Assembly (NCBI GenBank): GCA_958296115.1
Contig: OY282442.1
Coordinates: 2,214,943 to 2,278,942, forward strand
Source: an uncultured Dehalococcoidia bacterium
Lineage (GTDB): Bacteria > Chloroflexota > Dehalococcoidia > Lucifugimonadales > CAJWER01
Reading direction: 5' to 3'
Length of the DNA stretch: 64,000 bases
Both the position numbers and the translations under genes were made by a program. Under the pieces are notes generated by a model. It had not been told where the DNA came from and did no database searches. It saw only the letters and a program-made list of their open reading frames with translations. Numbering within the stretch: position 1 is the first letter of the stretch; the number at the start of each line of letters is the position of its first letter. Positions 33,659 to 42,873 of this stretch are shown here, piece after piece.

Positions 33659-34441
33659 TCATTTCCCCAGCGCGCTCTTCATCTCGGCTATTGCCCTGGG
33701 CGCTCCGATCCTCGGATCCTCGTCCTCCTCGAACTCGAGGTTCAGGTAGCCCCTGTAGCCCGCGCCGTCCAGCGTGGAGACTACGCGGGCGATGTCCACC
33801 GGGCGCTGTCCCTCCGGCGTCCGCATCGAGACCTTGTGGTGGGCCGTAACAGCCAGGCTTGCGACGCGCCGCATCCCCTCGTATGGGTCCACGTCCGGGT
33901 CGAGGCCGTAGTTGCCCGTGTCGAGGTTGACGCGCAGCCACTCCGAATCCACGGCCTCGATCAGCCTGATGACCTGCGCGGACGTGGTGGTGATGCCGCC
34001 GTGGTTCTCGAGGGCCATGACTACGCCGTTGTCGGCTGCTGCGGGTACGCACTCCTTCAGGGCCGCGACGGCCCAGTCGAACGCCTCATCGTCGGTCCGT
34101 CCCTCCGGCGTAACGCCTGCGAACACCCTGAGTTCGGGCGCGCCGAGCGCCAGGGCGTGGCCGAGCCACTCCTGGACCATGGCGACCTCTGCCGCCCGCT
34201 CGCCGGGGTCCGCGAGGGTGAGCTTGCTGCCCACGGCCGCGCCCGACACGTCCACCCCCTTCGTCAGGCAATGCCGCTTCAGGGAGTTGAGGTAGGCGCG
34301 GTCGGTGGTCGGGAAGTAGTACGCCGTCAGCTCCACGCCCTCGACGCCGAGGTCCGCGGCGGTGTCTACGAAGTCCTCCAAGCTCATCTCGCCCGATAGC
34401 AGGTATTGCCGATACGAATACGCGCAGCAGCCTATCTTCAT
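33659..34441 (-). CDS. sugar phosphate isomerase/epimerase-like TIM barrel
   Basis: A 260-residue AP-endonuclease-2-like TIM barrel. Visible elements are MKIGCCAYSYRQYL, LGVEGVELTAYY, a metal-ligand Glu in MALENHGG, the VNLDTGNYG strand and YLNLEFEEDEDP near the C-terminus. Members isomerise or epimerise keto-sugars and related hydroxy acids using a divalent metal. It lies 4 bases downstream of a second TIM-barrel gene and just upstream of the phoB-like gene. Substrate unknown. Confidence 0.82.
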   Translation of the reverse strand: MKIGCCAYSYRQYLLSGEMSLEDFVDTAADLGVEGVELTAYYFPTTDRAYLNSLKRHCLTKGVDVSGAAVGSKLTLADPGERAAEVAMVQEWLGHALALGAPELRVFAGVTPEGRTDDEAFDWAVAALKECVPAAADNGVVMALENHGGITTTSAQVIRLIEAVDSEWLRVNLDTGNYGLDPDVDPYEGMRRVASLAVTAHHKVSMRTPEGQRPVDIARVVSTLDGAGYRGYLNLEFEEDEDPRIGAPRAIAEMKSALGK

Positions 34442-34445
34442 TGTC

Positions 34446-35213
34446 TCACCTCGTCAGCTCTCGGAAGAGCGCCTTGTAGTACCTGAGGAACGTGTCCGGC
34501 TCCGCGCTCTCCTCGGCGATTTCGGCGAGGCAGTACCCATCGTAGCCGGACTCGCGCAGCAGGCCGAACAGCTCACGGTAAGGGTACGTCTCGTCCCACA
34601 GGTTGTTGATATGTACCGACATGAGCCAGGGGCGGAGCAGGTCGAAGTAGGCTCGCGCGGAGCCTTCCAACACGTCCGCGCGGTTGGAGTTCCAGCATAC
34701 GCCGACGTTCGGATGGTCGGCGGATTCCATGATGCGCGCGATGTATGGCGGGTGGTCGGTTCCGCGTCCGTGTACTTCGAGCCAGACGGACACGCCCGTG
34801 TCCTCTGCCGCCTGCCCGCAGCGGCGCAGCGCCCGGCCTATCTGCTCGATGGTGGTCTCCTTGGACGCGCCGAGCTCCTCGTGGAATCCGTTGGGGCGGA
34901 CCTTCACGCCGACCGCGCCAATTGACCGGGCGAGCTCGATGAACTGGATGGTCTCGGCGACGTTGGCCTCGACCTCAGCGGGGTCCGTCGAGTGGTACTC
35001 GCACACGCTCCCAAGGCTGACCTGCTCGATAGCGGAGTCCGCGAATATGCGCCTGACGCTGGCCCGCCGTTCGGGGGAGGCGGCTATCTCCACGCCGTGG
35101 GCGTGAGTGGTCCTGAGCTCGACGGCGCCGATGCCGTGCGCCTCGCACCGCTCGACGATGGCGCCGAGGTCCCAGCCTCTCGCCAAGTTATATGTTACCA
35201 GGCCGAGCTTCAC
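34446..35213 (-). CDS. second sugar phosphate isomerase/epimerase-like TIM barrel
   Basis: A 255-residue TIM barrel from GTG 35213 (GTG 35216 is also possible), chosen because KLGLVTYNLARGWD is where relatives begin. HGIGAVELRTTHAHGVE, VWLEVHGRGTD (metal-ligand Glu), VGVCWNSNRADVL and VHINNLWDETYPYRELF follow. Coupled with the TIM-barrel gene downstream (4-base gap), suggesting two steps of the same sugar or polyol pathway. Confidence 0.8.
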   Translation of the reverse strand: MKLGLVTYNLARGWDLGAIVERCEAHGIGAVELRTTHAHGVEIAASPERRASVRRIFADSAIEQVSLGSVCEYHSTDPAEVEANVAETIQFIELARSIGAVGVKVRPNGFHEELGASKETTIEQIGRALRRCGQAAEDTGVSVWLEVHGRGTDHPPYIARIMESADHPNVGVCWNSNRADVLEGSARAYFDLLRPWLMSVHINNLWDETYPYRELFGLLRESGYDGYCLAEIAEESAEPDTFLRYYKALFRELTR

Positions 35214-35353
35214 CACTCGACGACACCTCGGATTGGACTCGGATCGGGCCGCTGCGCATCCTATCATAAAGCGCGCCGCCATCGAGCGCGACGATTACGG
35301 CCCCGAAGGCGACATATGCGGTGAATTTGGCCCCTCTCTACGTTTGATTTGCA

Positions 35354-35382
35354 TTGACTCATTGACCCAGGGGACTTATAAT
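35354..35382 (+). promoter_or_regulatory. consensus-like sigma70 promoter
   Basis: TTGACT, a 17-base spacer, then a perfect TATAAT. It drives the reductive-dehalogenase-like gene 40 bases downstream and is the best match to the consensus in the window, suggesting strong constitutive expression. Confidence 0.75.
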
Positions 35383-35422
35383 CTCGCCATACTGCTGGCA
35401 AAGCCCGCCCCGGAGGATCCAA

Positions 35423-36673
35423 GTGGCAAAGGCTATACGTCACACCGTGAAGAGACCCGGCAGGATAGACGGAGACCCTGAAGTAGAGATTCCGGTCGCC
35501 GAAGACTTGGCCACCGTCCCCGGTATTCCCCAGAGGCCGAAGGACGTGGCTTTCTATACTAGGGAGTACCCGCTGGAGACCCAGTCCATCGACAAGTCCG
35601 CCGACCGTCAATGGGCGTTGGCGACTCAGCCGGATGACCTGACGGCGTTCCGCGAGGTCCAGGACGCCCGCATGGAGCCGATGTACGAAGCGGCCTTGGT
35701 CTCCGGGGAGATCGAGCCCACCGGAAGCCCTGTGCCGGGCGAAGACCTCACGGAGGACCTCCGCCGGATGGCCCGCGAGATGGGTTTCGGCGAGGTCGGC
35801 TTCGCCAAGTACGACCGGCGCTACACCTTCGCCGGCAAGAAGCGCTGGGCCAAGTACGACCATGCCATCTGCCTCGCGCTGGAGCAGGACTACTGGCAGA
35901 CCCAGACCGGGCCCAGCATGGAGGCCGAGTACGCCCACTACGAGACCTACGAGATCCAGCAGGCCATGTGCCTGAAGCTGATGGATTACATAAGGTCAAG
36001 GGGCTACCACGCCCAGCTCCACGACGGAAGCGACAACAGCGGCCCATACGTGCCCCTGTTCGTCGCGGCTGGACTGGGGCAGCTCGGCGCCAACGGACAG
36101 CTCTTGTCTCCTCACTTCGGATCGCGCTCAAGGCTGATGCTCGTTACCACCGACGCGCCGGTGACATACGACAAGCCCGAGGACTACGGCATCCAGAAGT
36201 TCTGCCAAGAGTGCCAGGTCTGCGTCAACCGATGCCCTGGGCGGGCCCTGGTGCGGGACAAGGTCTGGTGGCGGGGAGTCGAGAAGAACAAGCTCATCTA
36301 CGACCGGTGCCGGCCCGTGATGGTTACCTACCACGGCTGCGCGGTCTGCATGATAGTATGCCCGGTTCAGCGGTACGGGATGAAGCCCGTGATGGAGCAT
36401 TACGTCGAGACGGGCGAGGTTCTCGGAAAGGGCACCGAGAACCTGGAGGGCTACTCGATAGAAGGCAAGGGGAGCTTCGGCCCCGGCGAGCTGCCGCACT
36501 TCGACCGGGACTTCTTCAAGTTCCCGCACGGCCGCGAGGAGGACTGGCTGTTTCATCAGTTCAAGGAGAAGCTCAACTCGAAGGGCGTTCCGGAAGAGAC
36601 GGAGCTCGTCGAGTTCGCGACCGAAGTCAAGAAGGTGCTGGACAAGGGCGAGACCACCTTCGACATAGCCTGA
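35423..36673 (+). CDS. cytoplasmic reductive-dehalogenase-like iron-sulfur protein
   Basis: A 416-residue protein from GTG 35423 (GGAGG 6 bases upstream). Two 4Fe-4S motifs are visible: C261, C264, C267, C271-P and C296, C306, C309, C313-P. The middle part (EMGFGEVGFAKY, YVPLFVAAGLGQLGANGQLLSPHFGSRSRL) matches the corrinoid-binding region shared by reductive dehalogenases and epoxyqueuosine reductase QueG. There is no Tat signal and no RdhB anchor gene, so it is cytoplasmic, like the respiration-independent dehalogenase-like paralogues of SAR202. It may dehalogenate or reduce an organic compound; the substrate is unknown. Confidence 0.8.
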   Translation: MAKAIRHTVKRPGRIDGDPEVEIPVAEDLATVPGIPQRPKDVAFYTREYPLETQSIDKSADRQWALATQPDDLTAFREVQDARMEPMYEAALVSGEIEPTGSPVPGEDLTEDLRRMAREMGFGEVGFAKYDRRYTFAGKKRWAKYDHAICLALEQDYWQTQTGPSMEAEYAHYETYEIQQAMCLKLMDYIRSRGYHAQLHDGSDNSGPYVPLFVAAGLGQLGANGQLLSPHFGSRSRLMLVTTDAPVTYDKPEDYGIQKFCQECQVCVNRCPGRALVRDKVWWRGVEKNKLIYDRCRPVMVTYHGCAVCMIVCPVQRYGMKPVMEHYVETGEVLGKGTENLEGYSIEGKGSFGPGELPHFDRDFFKFPHGREEDWLFHQFKEKLNSKGVPEETELVEFATEVKKVLDKGETTFDIA

Positions 36674-36678
36674 TTGAG

Positions 36679-36867
36679 ATGTTTCGCAGACAGCAGCTAG
36701 ACGCGCTCTACGAAGAGTTGAACATCGCGTGGCGTGGGAAGCCGGAGTACGAACGGCTCATCCGCGACGCGCATCTCGGCGTGGCCTACAGCGACGCGGG
36801 CCGCCCCCTGGACAGCATAGACCCGCGAGTCGCTGCCCTCATCGCCAAGCACAAGCCTGAGAGTTAG
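36679..36867 (+). CDS. small protein downstream of the dehalogenase-like gene
   Basis: A 62-residue soluble protein beginning MFRRQQLDALYEEL, only 5 bases after the preceding stop and in the same direction, so co-transcribed. It is charged and probably mostly helical, ending DSIDPRVAALIAKHKPES. No cysteine or metal motif. I do not recognise it; it may be an accessory to the dehalogenase-like protein, which is inference from position alone. Confidence 0.5.
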   Translation: MFRRQQLDALYEELNIAWRGKPEYERLIRDAHLGVAYSDAGRPLDSIDPRVAALIAKHKPES

Positions 36868-37239
36868 CAGTCTGCCGCCCAGCCGGTGTTCGCTCCCAGC
36901 CAGCCGCCCGCCCAGTTTGGGCCGGCAGTGATGTCTGACCAACCGTCTTGGAATTGGCCCGCGCTGCGTGACTGAAGGTCGGCTGGTTAGGGACGCGCGG
37001 CAAAGAGACTTGGGAACCAGGCCGGGGCCCAGTCCGTATGCGCATTGTGACCGACGCAGTTCCAGCAAGCCTCTGTTGCATTCTGCTGGGTCTATGATGC
37101 CCTCATTAGAAATCAGTGAACGCATGATGTCAAGCCAGATCCGCTTTGCTCCGCCGTCTCCCCATTGCCCGATTGACACCGCCTTCCGAGCCTCATACAC
37201 TCGCCCTTGCCTTCTACCATGCGCCTCAGGAGGAGCCTC
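36868..37239. other. intergenic stretch without supported gene
   Basis: 372 bases between the small protein and the CehA/McbA-type hydrolase. I see no promoter of good quality, RNA or repeat. A short Trp-rich open stretch on the minus strand (36867-36986) lacks a start codon and may be a relic. The last bases hold the AGGAGGAG ribosome-binding site (37228-37235) of the next gene. Confidence 0.5.
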
Positions 37240-39741
37240 ATGCCGGACTACGAGCCCCTCGATATTTCTCGGTGGTGCAATGCGAGCGCCGGGATACTGG
37301 AAACCGAGGACGAGCCTCCTGTTGGGCGGGTGTCGTTTCGTGGGTTGCCGTTTCTGGTTGGAGCCGAGGGCGGCGGTAGGGATGATGATTGCCTGGTGGC
37401 GCTGGGCGGAGGCGCGGATGCGGTTCGCGTTCCCGTTGGCAGTAGGGCCGCTTACCTGGTAATCGCGCATCGGCTGCTGGAGACGGAGGTTCCCGGCGGG
37501 GGGCCGCTTGGGGTCGAGGCGGCGGATTACGCGCTGATATATTCGGATGGGAGCGAGGAGCGGGTTGCCATCCGCGAACGGTTCGAGATTGCGGCGCTGC
37601 CTGGCCCGAAGGACATCCCTGGTGTGCCCGGCTCGCCGTTCCGGGCCTTCACCGACCAGAAGGCGGCGCTTGCGCCGAGGTACGAGGGCGAATGGGAGTC
37701 GGCGGGGCGTCGCCAGACCGAGGCCGAGACCGTAAGGGCGCGCTGGTGGAACCTGTGGGCGTTCAGGAATCCGCATCCGGAGCGGGTCATTGCGGCTTTC
37801 GAGGCCGTGTCGAAGGGGCCGCGGCTGGCGATTGGAGCGGTAACATTGAGCCGGGTGGACGAGTTTCCGTTCGCGCGGCAGGGGCGCAGGCCGGTTCGGA
37901 TTACGCTGACCGATCCTGATAACGCCGCTAGGCCCTTCGATATGGACGTGGAGGTTGACAGGGGCGACACGACCTACGCGCATCCGCTGCCCAAGGCTGG
38001 AGCCGACGGGTTCCTGGCTGATTCGTACAGGGGGTACGGCGAGGAGCAGAACGCCGAGTCCAGCCCGGCATACGCGGAGATCTCCGCCGTGCCGTCGGCG
38101 ACGGTCACGGTCACCCAGGGCGGCGAGGATGTCGGCTCCGTCAGGTGGGGCGACGTGGAGCGGGGGAGCGCGTCCACTCCCAGGATGAGGGTCGAGCTGG
38201 TGGATCCGGGCCGGAACTGGGTGGAGGTTGCCGTCCTCGACGACGAGACGGGCCGCCCCGTGCCGTGCCGCGTACACTTCAGGTCGCCTGAGGGCGTGCC
38301 TTACCAGCCGCACGGACATCACAACCAGGTGAACTCGAACCTCGGGACGTGGCATATCGACGTTGGAGGAGATACGCGCCTGGGCCAGGTTACCTATGCG
38401 TACATCGACGGCAGGTGCAGGGGCTGGCTGCCGCGCGGCGAGCTGCTGGTGGACGTCGCGCGGGGGTTCGAGTACGAGCCGCTGCGAACGAAGGTCGCTA
38501 TCGAGCCGGGCCAGAGGGAGCTCACGCTGCGCCTCAAGCGGTGGGCGCACATGAAGGAGCGCGGCTGGTACAGCGGCGACTCGCACGTCCACTTCCTTGG
38601 GACTCAGGGGGCGCACGCGGAGGCGCTGGGCGAGGACCTGAACGTCGTGAACCTGCTGCAGTCGCAGTGGGGGAGCCTGTTCACGAACACGGAGGACTTT
38701 ACGGGGGAGCCGAGCGTGTCGAGGACGGGGGACAGCATCGTGTATACGTCGCAGGAGAATCGGCAGCACTTCATGGGGCACATGATCTTGTGGGGGCTGA
38801 AGGAGCCTGTGATGCCGTGGTGCAGCGACGGGCTTGGCGAGGCGGAGATAGGCGGGACGATGGAGACCACCCTGAGCGATTGGGCGGACCGGGCGCACGC
38901 GCAGGGCGGGTACGTCATCAACCCGCATTTTCCGAATCCGAACGGGGAGCCGGCGGCGCTGATTGCGACGGGACGGCTTGACGGCGTGGAGATGATCCGC
39001 CAGAACCCGTTCAACCACAGCGAGTACTACCGATACCTCAACGGCGGATACCGGCTGCCGCTGGTCGGGGGGACGGACAAGATGTCGAGCGACGTGCCCG
39101 TGGGGCTGTATCGGACCTACGCCCGGCTCGGCGGCGACGAATTCACCTACGATAACTGGTGCCGGGCGGTCGCGGCCGGCCGGACGTTCCTGAGCGGCGG
39201 GCCTATCATCCACCTGTCGGTGGACGGGCGCGAGGTCGGGGACACGGTCAGGCTATCGGGCGAGGGCGCGGTGGAGGTGGAGGCGTGGGCGGAGAGCGTG
39301 CTGCCGATTGACACTCTGCAGATCGTGCAGGCTGGCAAGGTTGTGGCGTCGTCCGAGTCCAAGGGCGGCGCGAGGCGTCTCGAGATTAGGGAGCGGCTGA
39401 GGGTGGACGGTCACACCTGGGTAGCGGCGCGGTGCGGCGGGCCGGGCTACGACGGTCGGGCACACCACGATGTCTGGGAGCGGGGCGTGTTCGCGCACAC
39501 GTCGCCCATCTACGTGGCGGTTGGGGGCGATTGGGACATGCACGACGCGGCGACGTTCCAGTACATGTTGACGCTGATAGAGGGCGACCTTGCGTATATC
39601 CGGGAGAGCTCGGGGCAGCACATGCACGGCAACGTGACGCATCATCACGGGGAGGACGACCACATGGCCTACCTGGAGCGGCCGTTCCTGGAGGCGAGGG
39701 AGGCCATCCACGAGCGGATGCGGGGGTTGGGGCTGGCGTAG
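37240..39741 (+). CDS. CehA/McbA-family metallohydrolase (PHP-like)
   Basis: An 833-residue protein starting at ATG 37240, next to a strong AGGAGGAG. The N-terminal half is beta-rich (VTVTQGGEDVGSVRWGD and surrounding). The hydrolase part begins at RGWYSGDSHVHFLG, a PHP-type metal-binding DxHxH, followed by QGGYVINPHFPNP, LDGVEMIRQNPFNHSEYY and PLVGGTDKMS; GRTFLSGGP is typical of CehA/McbA enzymes such as carbaryl hydrolase. A His-rich segment (QHMHGNVTHHH) lies near the C-terminus. No signal peptide is evident. Substrate unknown; a carbamate, ester or phosphoester is plausible. Confidence 0.75.
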   Translation: MPDYEPLDISRWCNASAGILETEDEPPVGRVSFRGLPFLVGAEGGGRDDDCLVALGGGADAVRVPVGSRAAYLVIAHRLLETEVPGGGPLGVEAADYALIYSDGSEERVAIRERFEIAALPGPKDIPGVPGSPFRAFTDQKAALAPRYEGEWESAGRRQTEAETVRARWWNLWAFRNPHPERVIAAFEAVSKGPRLAIGAVTLSRVDEFPFARQGRRPVRITLTDPDNAARPFDMDVEVDRGDTTYAHPLPKAGADGFLADSYRGYGEEQNAESSPAYAEISAVPSATVTVTQGGEDVGSVRWGDVERGSASTPRMRVELVDPGRNWVEVAVLDDETGRPVPCRVHFRSPEGVPYQPHGHHNQVNSNLGTWHIDVGGDTRLGQVTYAYIDGRCRGWLPRGELLVDVARGFEYEPLRTKVAIEPGQRELTLRLKRWAHMKERGWYSGDSHVHFLGTQGAHAEALGEDLNVVNLLQSQWGSLFTNTEDFTGEPSVSRTGDSIVYTSQENRQHFMGHMILWGLKEPVMPWCSDGLGEAEIGGTMETTLSDWADRAHAQGGYVINPHFPNPNGEPAALIATGRLDGVEMIRQNPFNHSEYYRYLNGGYRLPLVGGTDKMSSDVPVGLYRTYARLGGDEFTYDNWCRAVAAGRTFLSGGPIIHLSVDGREVGDTVRLSGEGAVEVEAWAESVLPIDTLQIVQAGKVVASSESKGGARRLEIRERLRVDGHTWVAARCGGPGYDGRAHHDVWERGVFAHTSPIYVAVGGDWDMHDAATFQYMLTLIEGDLAYIRESSGQHMHGNVTHHHGEDDHMAYLERPFLEAREAIHERMRGLGLA

Positions 39742-39752
39742 AGCTCGCTCGT

Positions 39753-40709
39753 TCAGAAGGGCCCAGCTTGGGTGGACGCGATCTCGTCCTGGTCCAATTC
39801 GTAGAAGTTGCAGAATCGGCAGACCGACGTGTCCGACCGCAAGGGGAACCCAGCCTTCTCTACGGGCGCGTTCAGGTCGGCATCGATGAGATAGGTCTTC
39901 ATCGCCGAGACGCTGTCCCGAATGTCTTCGACGCAATTATCGAGGTCGTTTTCTGTGAATGAGTGGTCTTCAGTGGAGCCGCGGGCAAGCAGCTCGATTC
40001 GCACTCTGATGTCCGACGCGCTTACTCCATTGCGCTCGCGGAGGTACAGGGCGTACACCAGGGCCTGCTTGGCATTGTCCCCCTGCGCGTACCCCGATTT
40101 CCAATCGACTATTATCCAAGCGCCGCCGCCCTTTCGATAGACCAGGTCCGGCACAGCGTGGATCTCGGTATTGTCAATGTTGAAGGTGATGAACTCCTCG
40201 ACATTCTTGACCTCGACGCTGGGGGCCGCCACTGCCTCTCGCAGGCTCACTGATTTCAGCAAATTATCGAGGCACGTCAGTATCTGGTCTTTCGAATCGG
40301 CTATCTTGTTCTCGCCGATGCCGGTGTCGTAATAGAACTCGTGGAACATGCGCCGCCACTTGGGTGAGAGCTCCCACTCCGCCCTGTTCTTGGACTGACT
40401 CCAAGCGCTGTTCAGTCGATTGCGGGCGCTGCGGTACAACGCCTCCGCCGTGGGCACTGAGGCGCCGGAGCGGGCTTGGTGTATGGCGTTAGAAGCGGCC
40501 TCGTGTATGGCGGCGCCTACTTCCAGCGAGAGGCTGGTGAGGTTCTTGAGGCGGTATGCGAGGCGGGCGCTCTCCGGCGCCTCCGCTTCCCATCCATTGT
40601 GGGAGCCGTAGTACTGGTAGAAGTACTTGCGGGGGCATTCCAAGAATGTAGCGCGCCGGCTGTGCGACCAGGAGAACGCTGGATATTCGTTGCGCTGGTA
40701 GGGCATCAT
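39753..40709 (-). CDS. stand-alone PD-(D/E)XK nuclease, RecB/Cas4-like
   Basis: A 318-residue protein. The nuclease core shows H69 (GAAIHEAA), D188 (VPDLVYRKG), D202-W-K204 (IVDWKSG) and Q215/Y219 (KQALVYALYL), the RecB/Cas4 arrangement. C25 in FLECPRKYF and C297/C300 in VCRFCNF resemble the iron-sulfur cysteines of Cas4/AddB, but the expected fourth cysteine is absent. No CRISPR array or recombination partner lies nearby. Probably a DNA repair or defence nuclease. It converges with the hydrolase gene. Confidence 0.75.
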   Translation of the reverse strand: MMPYQRNEYPAFSWSHSRRATFLECPRKYFYQYYGSHNGWEAEAPESARLAYRLKNLTSLSLEVGAAIHEAASNAIHQARSGASVPTAEALYRSARNRLNSAWSQSKNRAEWELSPKWRRMFHEFYYDTGIGENKIADSKDQILTCLDNLLKSVSLREAVAAPSVEVKNVEEFITFNIDNTEIHAVPDLVYRKGGGAWIIVDWKSGYAQGDNAKQALVYALYLRERNGVSASDIRVRIELLARGSTEDHSFTENDLDNCVEDIRDSVSAMKTYLIDADLNAPVEKAGFPLRSDTSVCRFCNFYELDQDEIASTQAGPF

Positions 40710-40768
40710 ACCTTCATGCTAGTCCCTATTCATCGTGCCGCCGGGGGTTGTGAATAGGTAGGGGCGGT

Positions 40769-41824
40769 CTATCTTGCGGGGCCGCGCTCCATGGAGTAGG
40801 GCTGCCAGCGGCGGAGGTCCGTCTTTTCGAGGACGGCGGGGTTGACGCAGGCCATGGGCCATCGGCCGGTCAGGGCTAGGGCGATCTCTTCGGCGACGCG
40901 GCGGCGTCTGCGCGGGTCGAACCTGGCGGACGCCGAGGCTACGTGGGGCGTGACGGTGACGTTGTCCATGCGCAGCAGGGGGTTTTCCGGGTCTGGCGGC
41001 TCTTGCTCCAGCACGTCGAGGCCGGCGGCGTCAATCCAGCCCTCTTCGAGGGCGCGGATGAGGGCGGCCTCGTCCACGGTAGAGCCGCGGCCGTTGTTGA
41101 TGAAGAGGGAGTGGGGCTTCATGAGACGGAAATGCTCTTCAGTGAGCATCTTGCCGGTCTCGGGAGTGCCCGGCGCGTGCATGGACACGATGTCCGAGCG
41201 CTGGAGGAGCTCGGTGAGCCCGACGGGTTCGACTCCATAGCTCGACATCACGAGCTCCTCGACGTATGGGTCGTATGAGATTATCTGGAAGCCGAACGGG
41301 GCGGCGCGCTTGGCGACGGCGCGGGCGACGTGTCCGAACGAGATGAGGCCGAGTGTCTGGCCGATGAGCCTTGGGAAGCTGTAGAGGTATGGCCTGCCCT
41401 CGCGCCAGCGGCCGTCGCGCGACATGCTGTCCATCAGGGTTATGCGCCTGTAAGTCGCCAGGATGAGGGCGAGGGTATGGTCTGCGACCTCCTCTATGAA
41501 GGTGTCGGGCACGTTGGTTACGGGTATGCCCTTGCGGGTGGCCGCCTCGACGTCGACGCCGTCTGTGCCGACGCTGCCCACGGCGATTATCTTGCAGGCG
41601 TCGAGGCAGTCTATCACGCCGCTGGTGAGCTTTCGGCCCGATATGATGGCGTCGGCGTCCTTCGCTTGGGCGAGGTACTCGTCGTCGGAGTCCGCGTCCA
41701 CCTCGATTATCTCGGCGCCGATGGGCCTGAGGGTCTCCATCTCGAGCTGGTATGACGACCCGGAGCGGGCGCTGCCGGACAGCTTGGATGCGACGACCTT
41801 GAGCTTTGCCACGTATCTCTCCAT
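40769..41824 (-). CDS. D-isomer-specific 2-hydroxyacid dehydrogenase
   Basis: A 351-residue protein. Substrate-domain motifs include VGSVGTDGVDVEAATRKGIPVTN. The NAD-binding region reads LGLISFGHVARAVAKRA; NNGRGSTVDEAALIRAL carries the catalytic Arg, LDVLEQEPPDPENPL the Glu, and VTPHVAS the His. The family includes phosphoglycerate, glyoxylate and hydroxypyruvate dehydrogenases; the exact substrate is unclear. A single-gene unit. Confidence 0.88.
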   Translation of the reverse strand: MERYVAKLKVVASKLSGSARSGSSYQLEMETLRPIGAEIIEVDADSDDEYLAQAKDADAIISGRKLTSGVIDCLDACKIIAVGSVGTDGVDVEAATRKGIPVTNVPDTFIEEVADHTLALILATYRRITLMDSMSRDGRWREGRPYLYSFPRLIGQTLGLISFGHVARAVAKRAAPFGFQIISYDPYVEELVMSSYGVEPVGLTELLQRSDIVSMHAPGTPETGKMLTEEHFRLMKPHSLFINNGRGSTVDEAALIRALEEGWIDAAGLDVLEQEPPDPENPLLRMDNVTVTPHVASASARFDPRRRRRVAEEIALALTGRWPMACVNPAVLEKTDLRRWQPYSMERGPAR

Positions 41825-41952
41825 GCGAAACCGCGTTGGGGATTGCGTCGGATAGGATATGGGAGTCCCCGGCGCGTGTCCAGTCCCCGGACCTCGCCGC
41901 GCAAGTATAGGACCGCCCAGGGCATCGCGTCTTATTCATCTTGGTAGGCGGT

Positions 41953-42730
41953 CCAACGTGAACTAGGGCCAACCCGCTTGGAGTTGCCCCTACGCGTCCC
42001 CGCCTGGATTTTCTCACCAGGGGAGGGTTGTTCGCCTCGTCCTCTGTCAGTTAGCCTTCGCCGGCTCCTTTCTGTTGGCGCTCTGGCGGGTTCTAGCCGC
42101 CTGAATCGCCTTTATCCTAGCCCTTTCCCTTCGGGGGAGGGGCGCAGGGTGGGGCGTTTGCCTTCACCCTGGCCCTTTTCCCCCGTGAGGGAGAGGGTAC
42201 TTGGCGGGTCTTGCGACCCGCGTCCTGTCTACTCCTGGTTTCTCCCGCTCTCGCGGGAGATGAGTTTGCCTTGCAAGGCAGTGACTCCGGTACTTGCTTC
42301 GAGGATGCCGACGTCGATCGCCCGCCGACACTGGGGGTGCAGCCCCTCCTCTAACTTTCCCGGACGGCTGACGGGCCCTTGCGGGACCGCCTGCGTTTCG
42401 CGCTTGGACCTTCCACCCGCCAAGGCGTCGGGCTGCGCTGGCTACGGTCCTCCCGGTCGTCCGAGAGTCCGCACCTGGAACGGGGGAGACGCATTTGGCA
42501 CTGCGCCGTCCTGGCGGGGCGCCGAAACACAGAGCGACCTTCTCATACCGCGGGGGCCCCGTCCCAACAACAGCGGCGGCATGAATACCCAGATTTGGTA
42601 GAGGTGGGTCTGTGCTCGTTTGGAGTACGCCCCTTCGGGCCGTCTACCAGACTAGCACGACTGTTCTCGCGGTGTCAAGGGGTGGATTGGGGCAATTTTG
42701 GGGGGAGATTGTCATCCTCACCCTGGCCCT
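41953..42730 (-). repeat. dispersed ~0.8-kb repeat, copy 2
   Basis: Second copy, same orientation as copies 1 and 3. The left end is CCAACGTGAACTAGGGCCAA; the right end fades in a CCTCACCCTGGCCCTG string. The core (about 42200-42510) differs from copy 1 at only a handful of positions. It separates the hydroxyacid dehydrogenase from modABC. No intact protein is encoded. Flanks 41825-41952 and 42731-42794 hold nothing I can support. Confidence 0.85.
42649..42678 (-). promoter_or_regulatory. conserved promoter inside repeat copy 2
   Basis: The minus strand has TTGACA, 18 bases, TAGTCT, exactly as in copies 1 and 3, pointing into the repeat. Confidence 0.5.
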
Positions 42731-42794
42731 GTCCTGGGGGCCTGCCGCGCAATTATGGGACGCCGCCCGCACATCGCCATCGGCATGAACAACG

Positions 42795-42803
42795 TGATAC
42801 ACT
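42795..42803 (+). promoter_or_regulatory. extended -10 promoter for modABC
   Basis: TGATACACT, an extended -10, lies 70 bases before modA. The leader between could hold regulation, but I see no ModE site or molybdenum-cofactor riboswitch. Confidence 0.4.
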
Positions 42804-42873
42804 CGGCTGCGTCCTACCTTGATTCCGCAGTCCACTAACGCATGGCGCTACACACTCCGGCGGCTGGGTCCGC

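Noticed and set aside
36867-36986. Trp-rich open stretch on the minus strand after the small dehalogenase-linked gene
   Set aside because: No start codon, bounded by stops, about 40 codons. It may be a relic but cannot be supported.
36697-39213. 838-codon open frame antisense to the CehA/McbA-like gene
   Set aside because: It is Arg/Pro/His-rich with no recognisable domain and mirrors the codon bias of the strongly supported plus-strand gene; long antisense frames are expected in GC-rich DNA.
42731-42873. Molybdenum-cofactor riboswitch before modA
   Set aside because: The leader is short and no conserved riboswitch helices could be recognised by eye.
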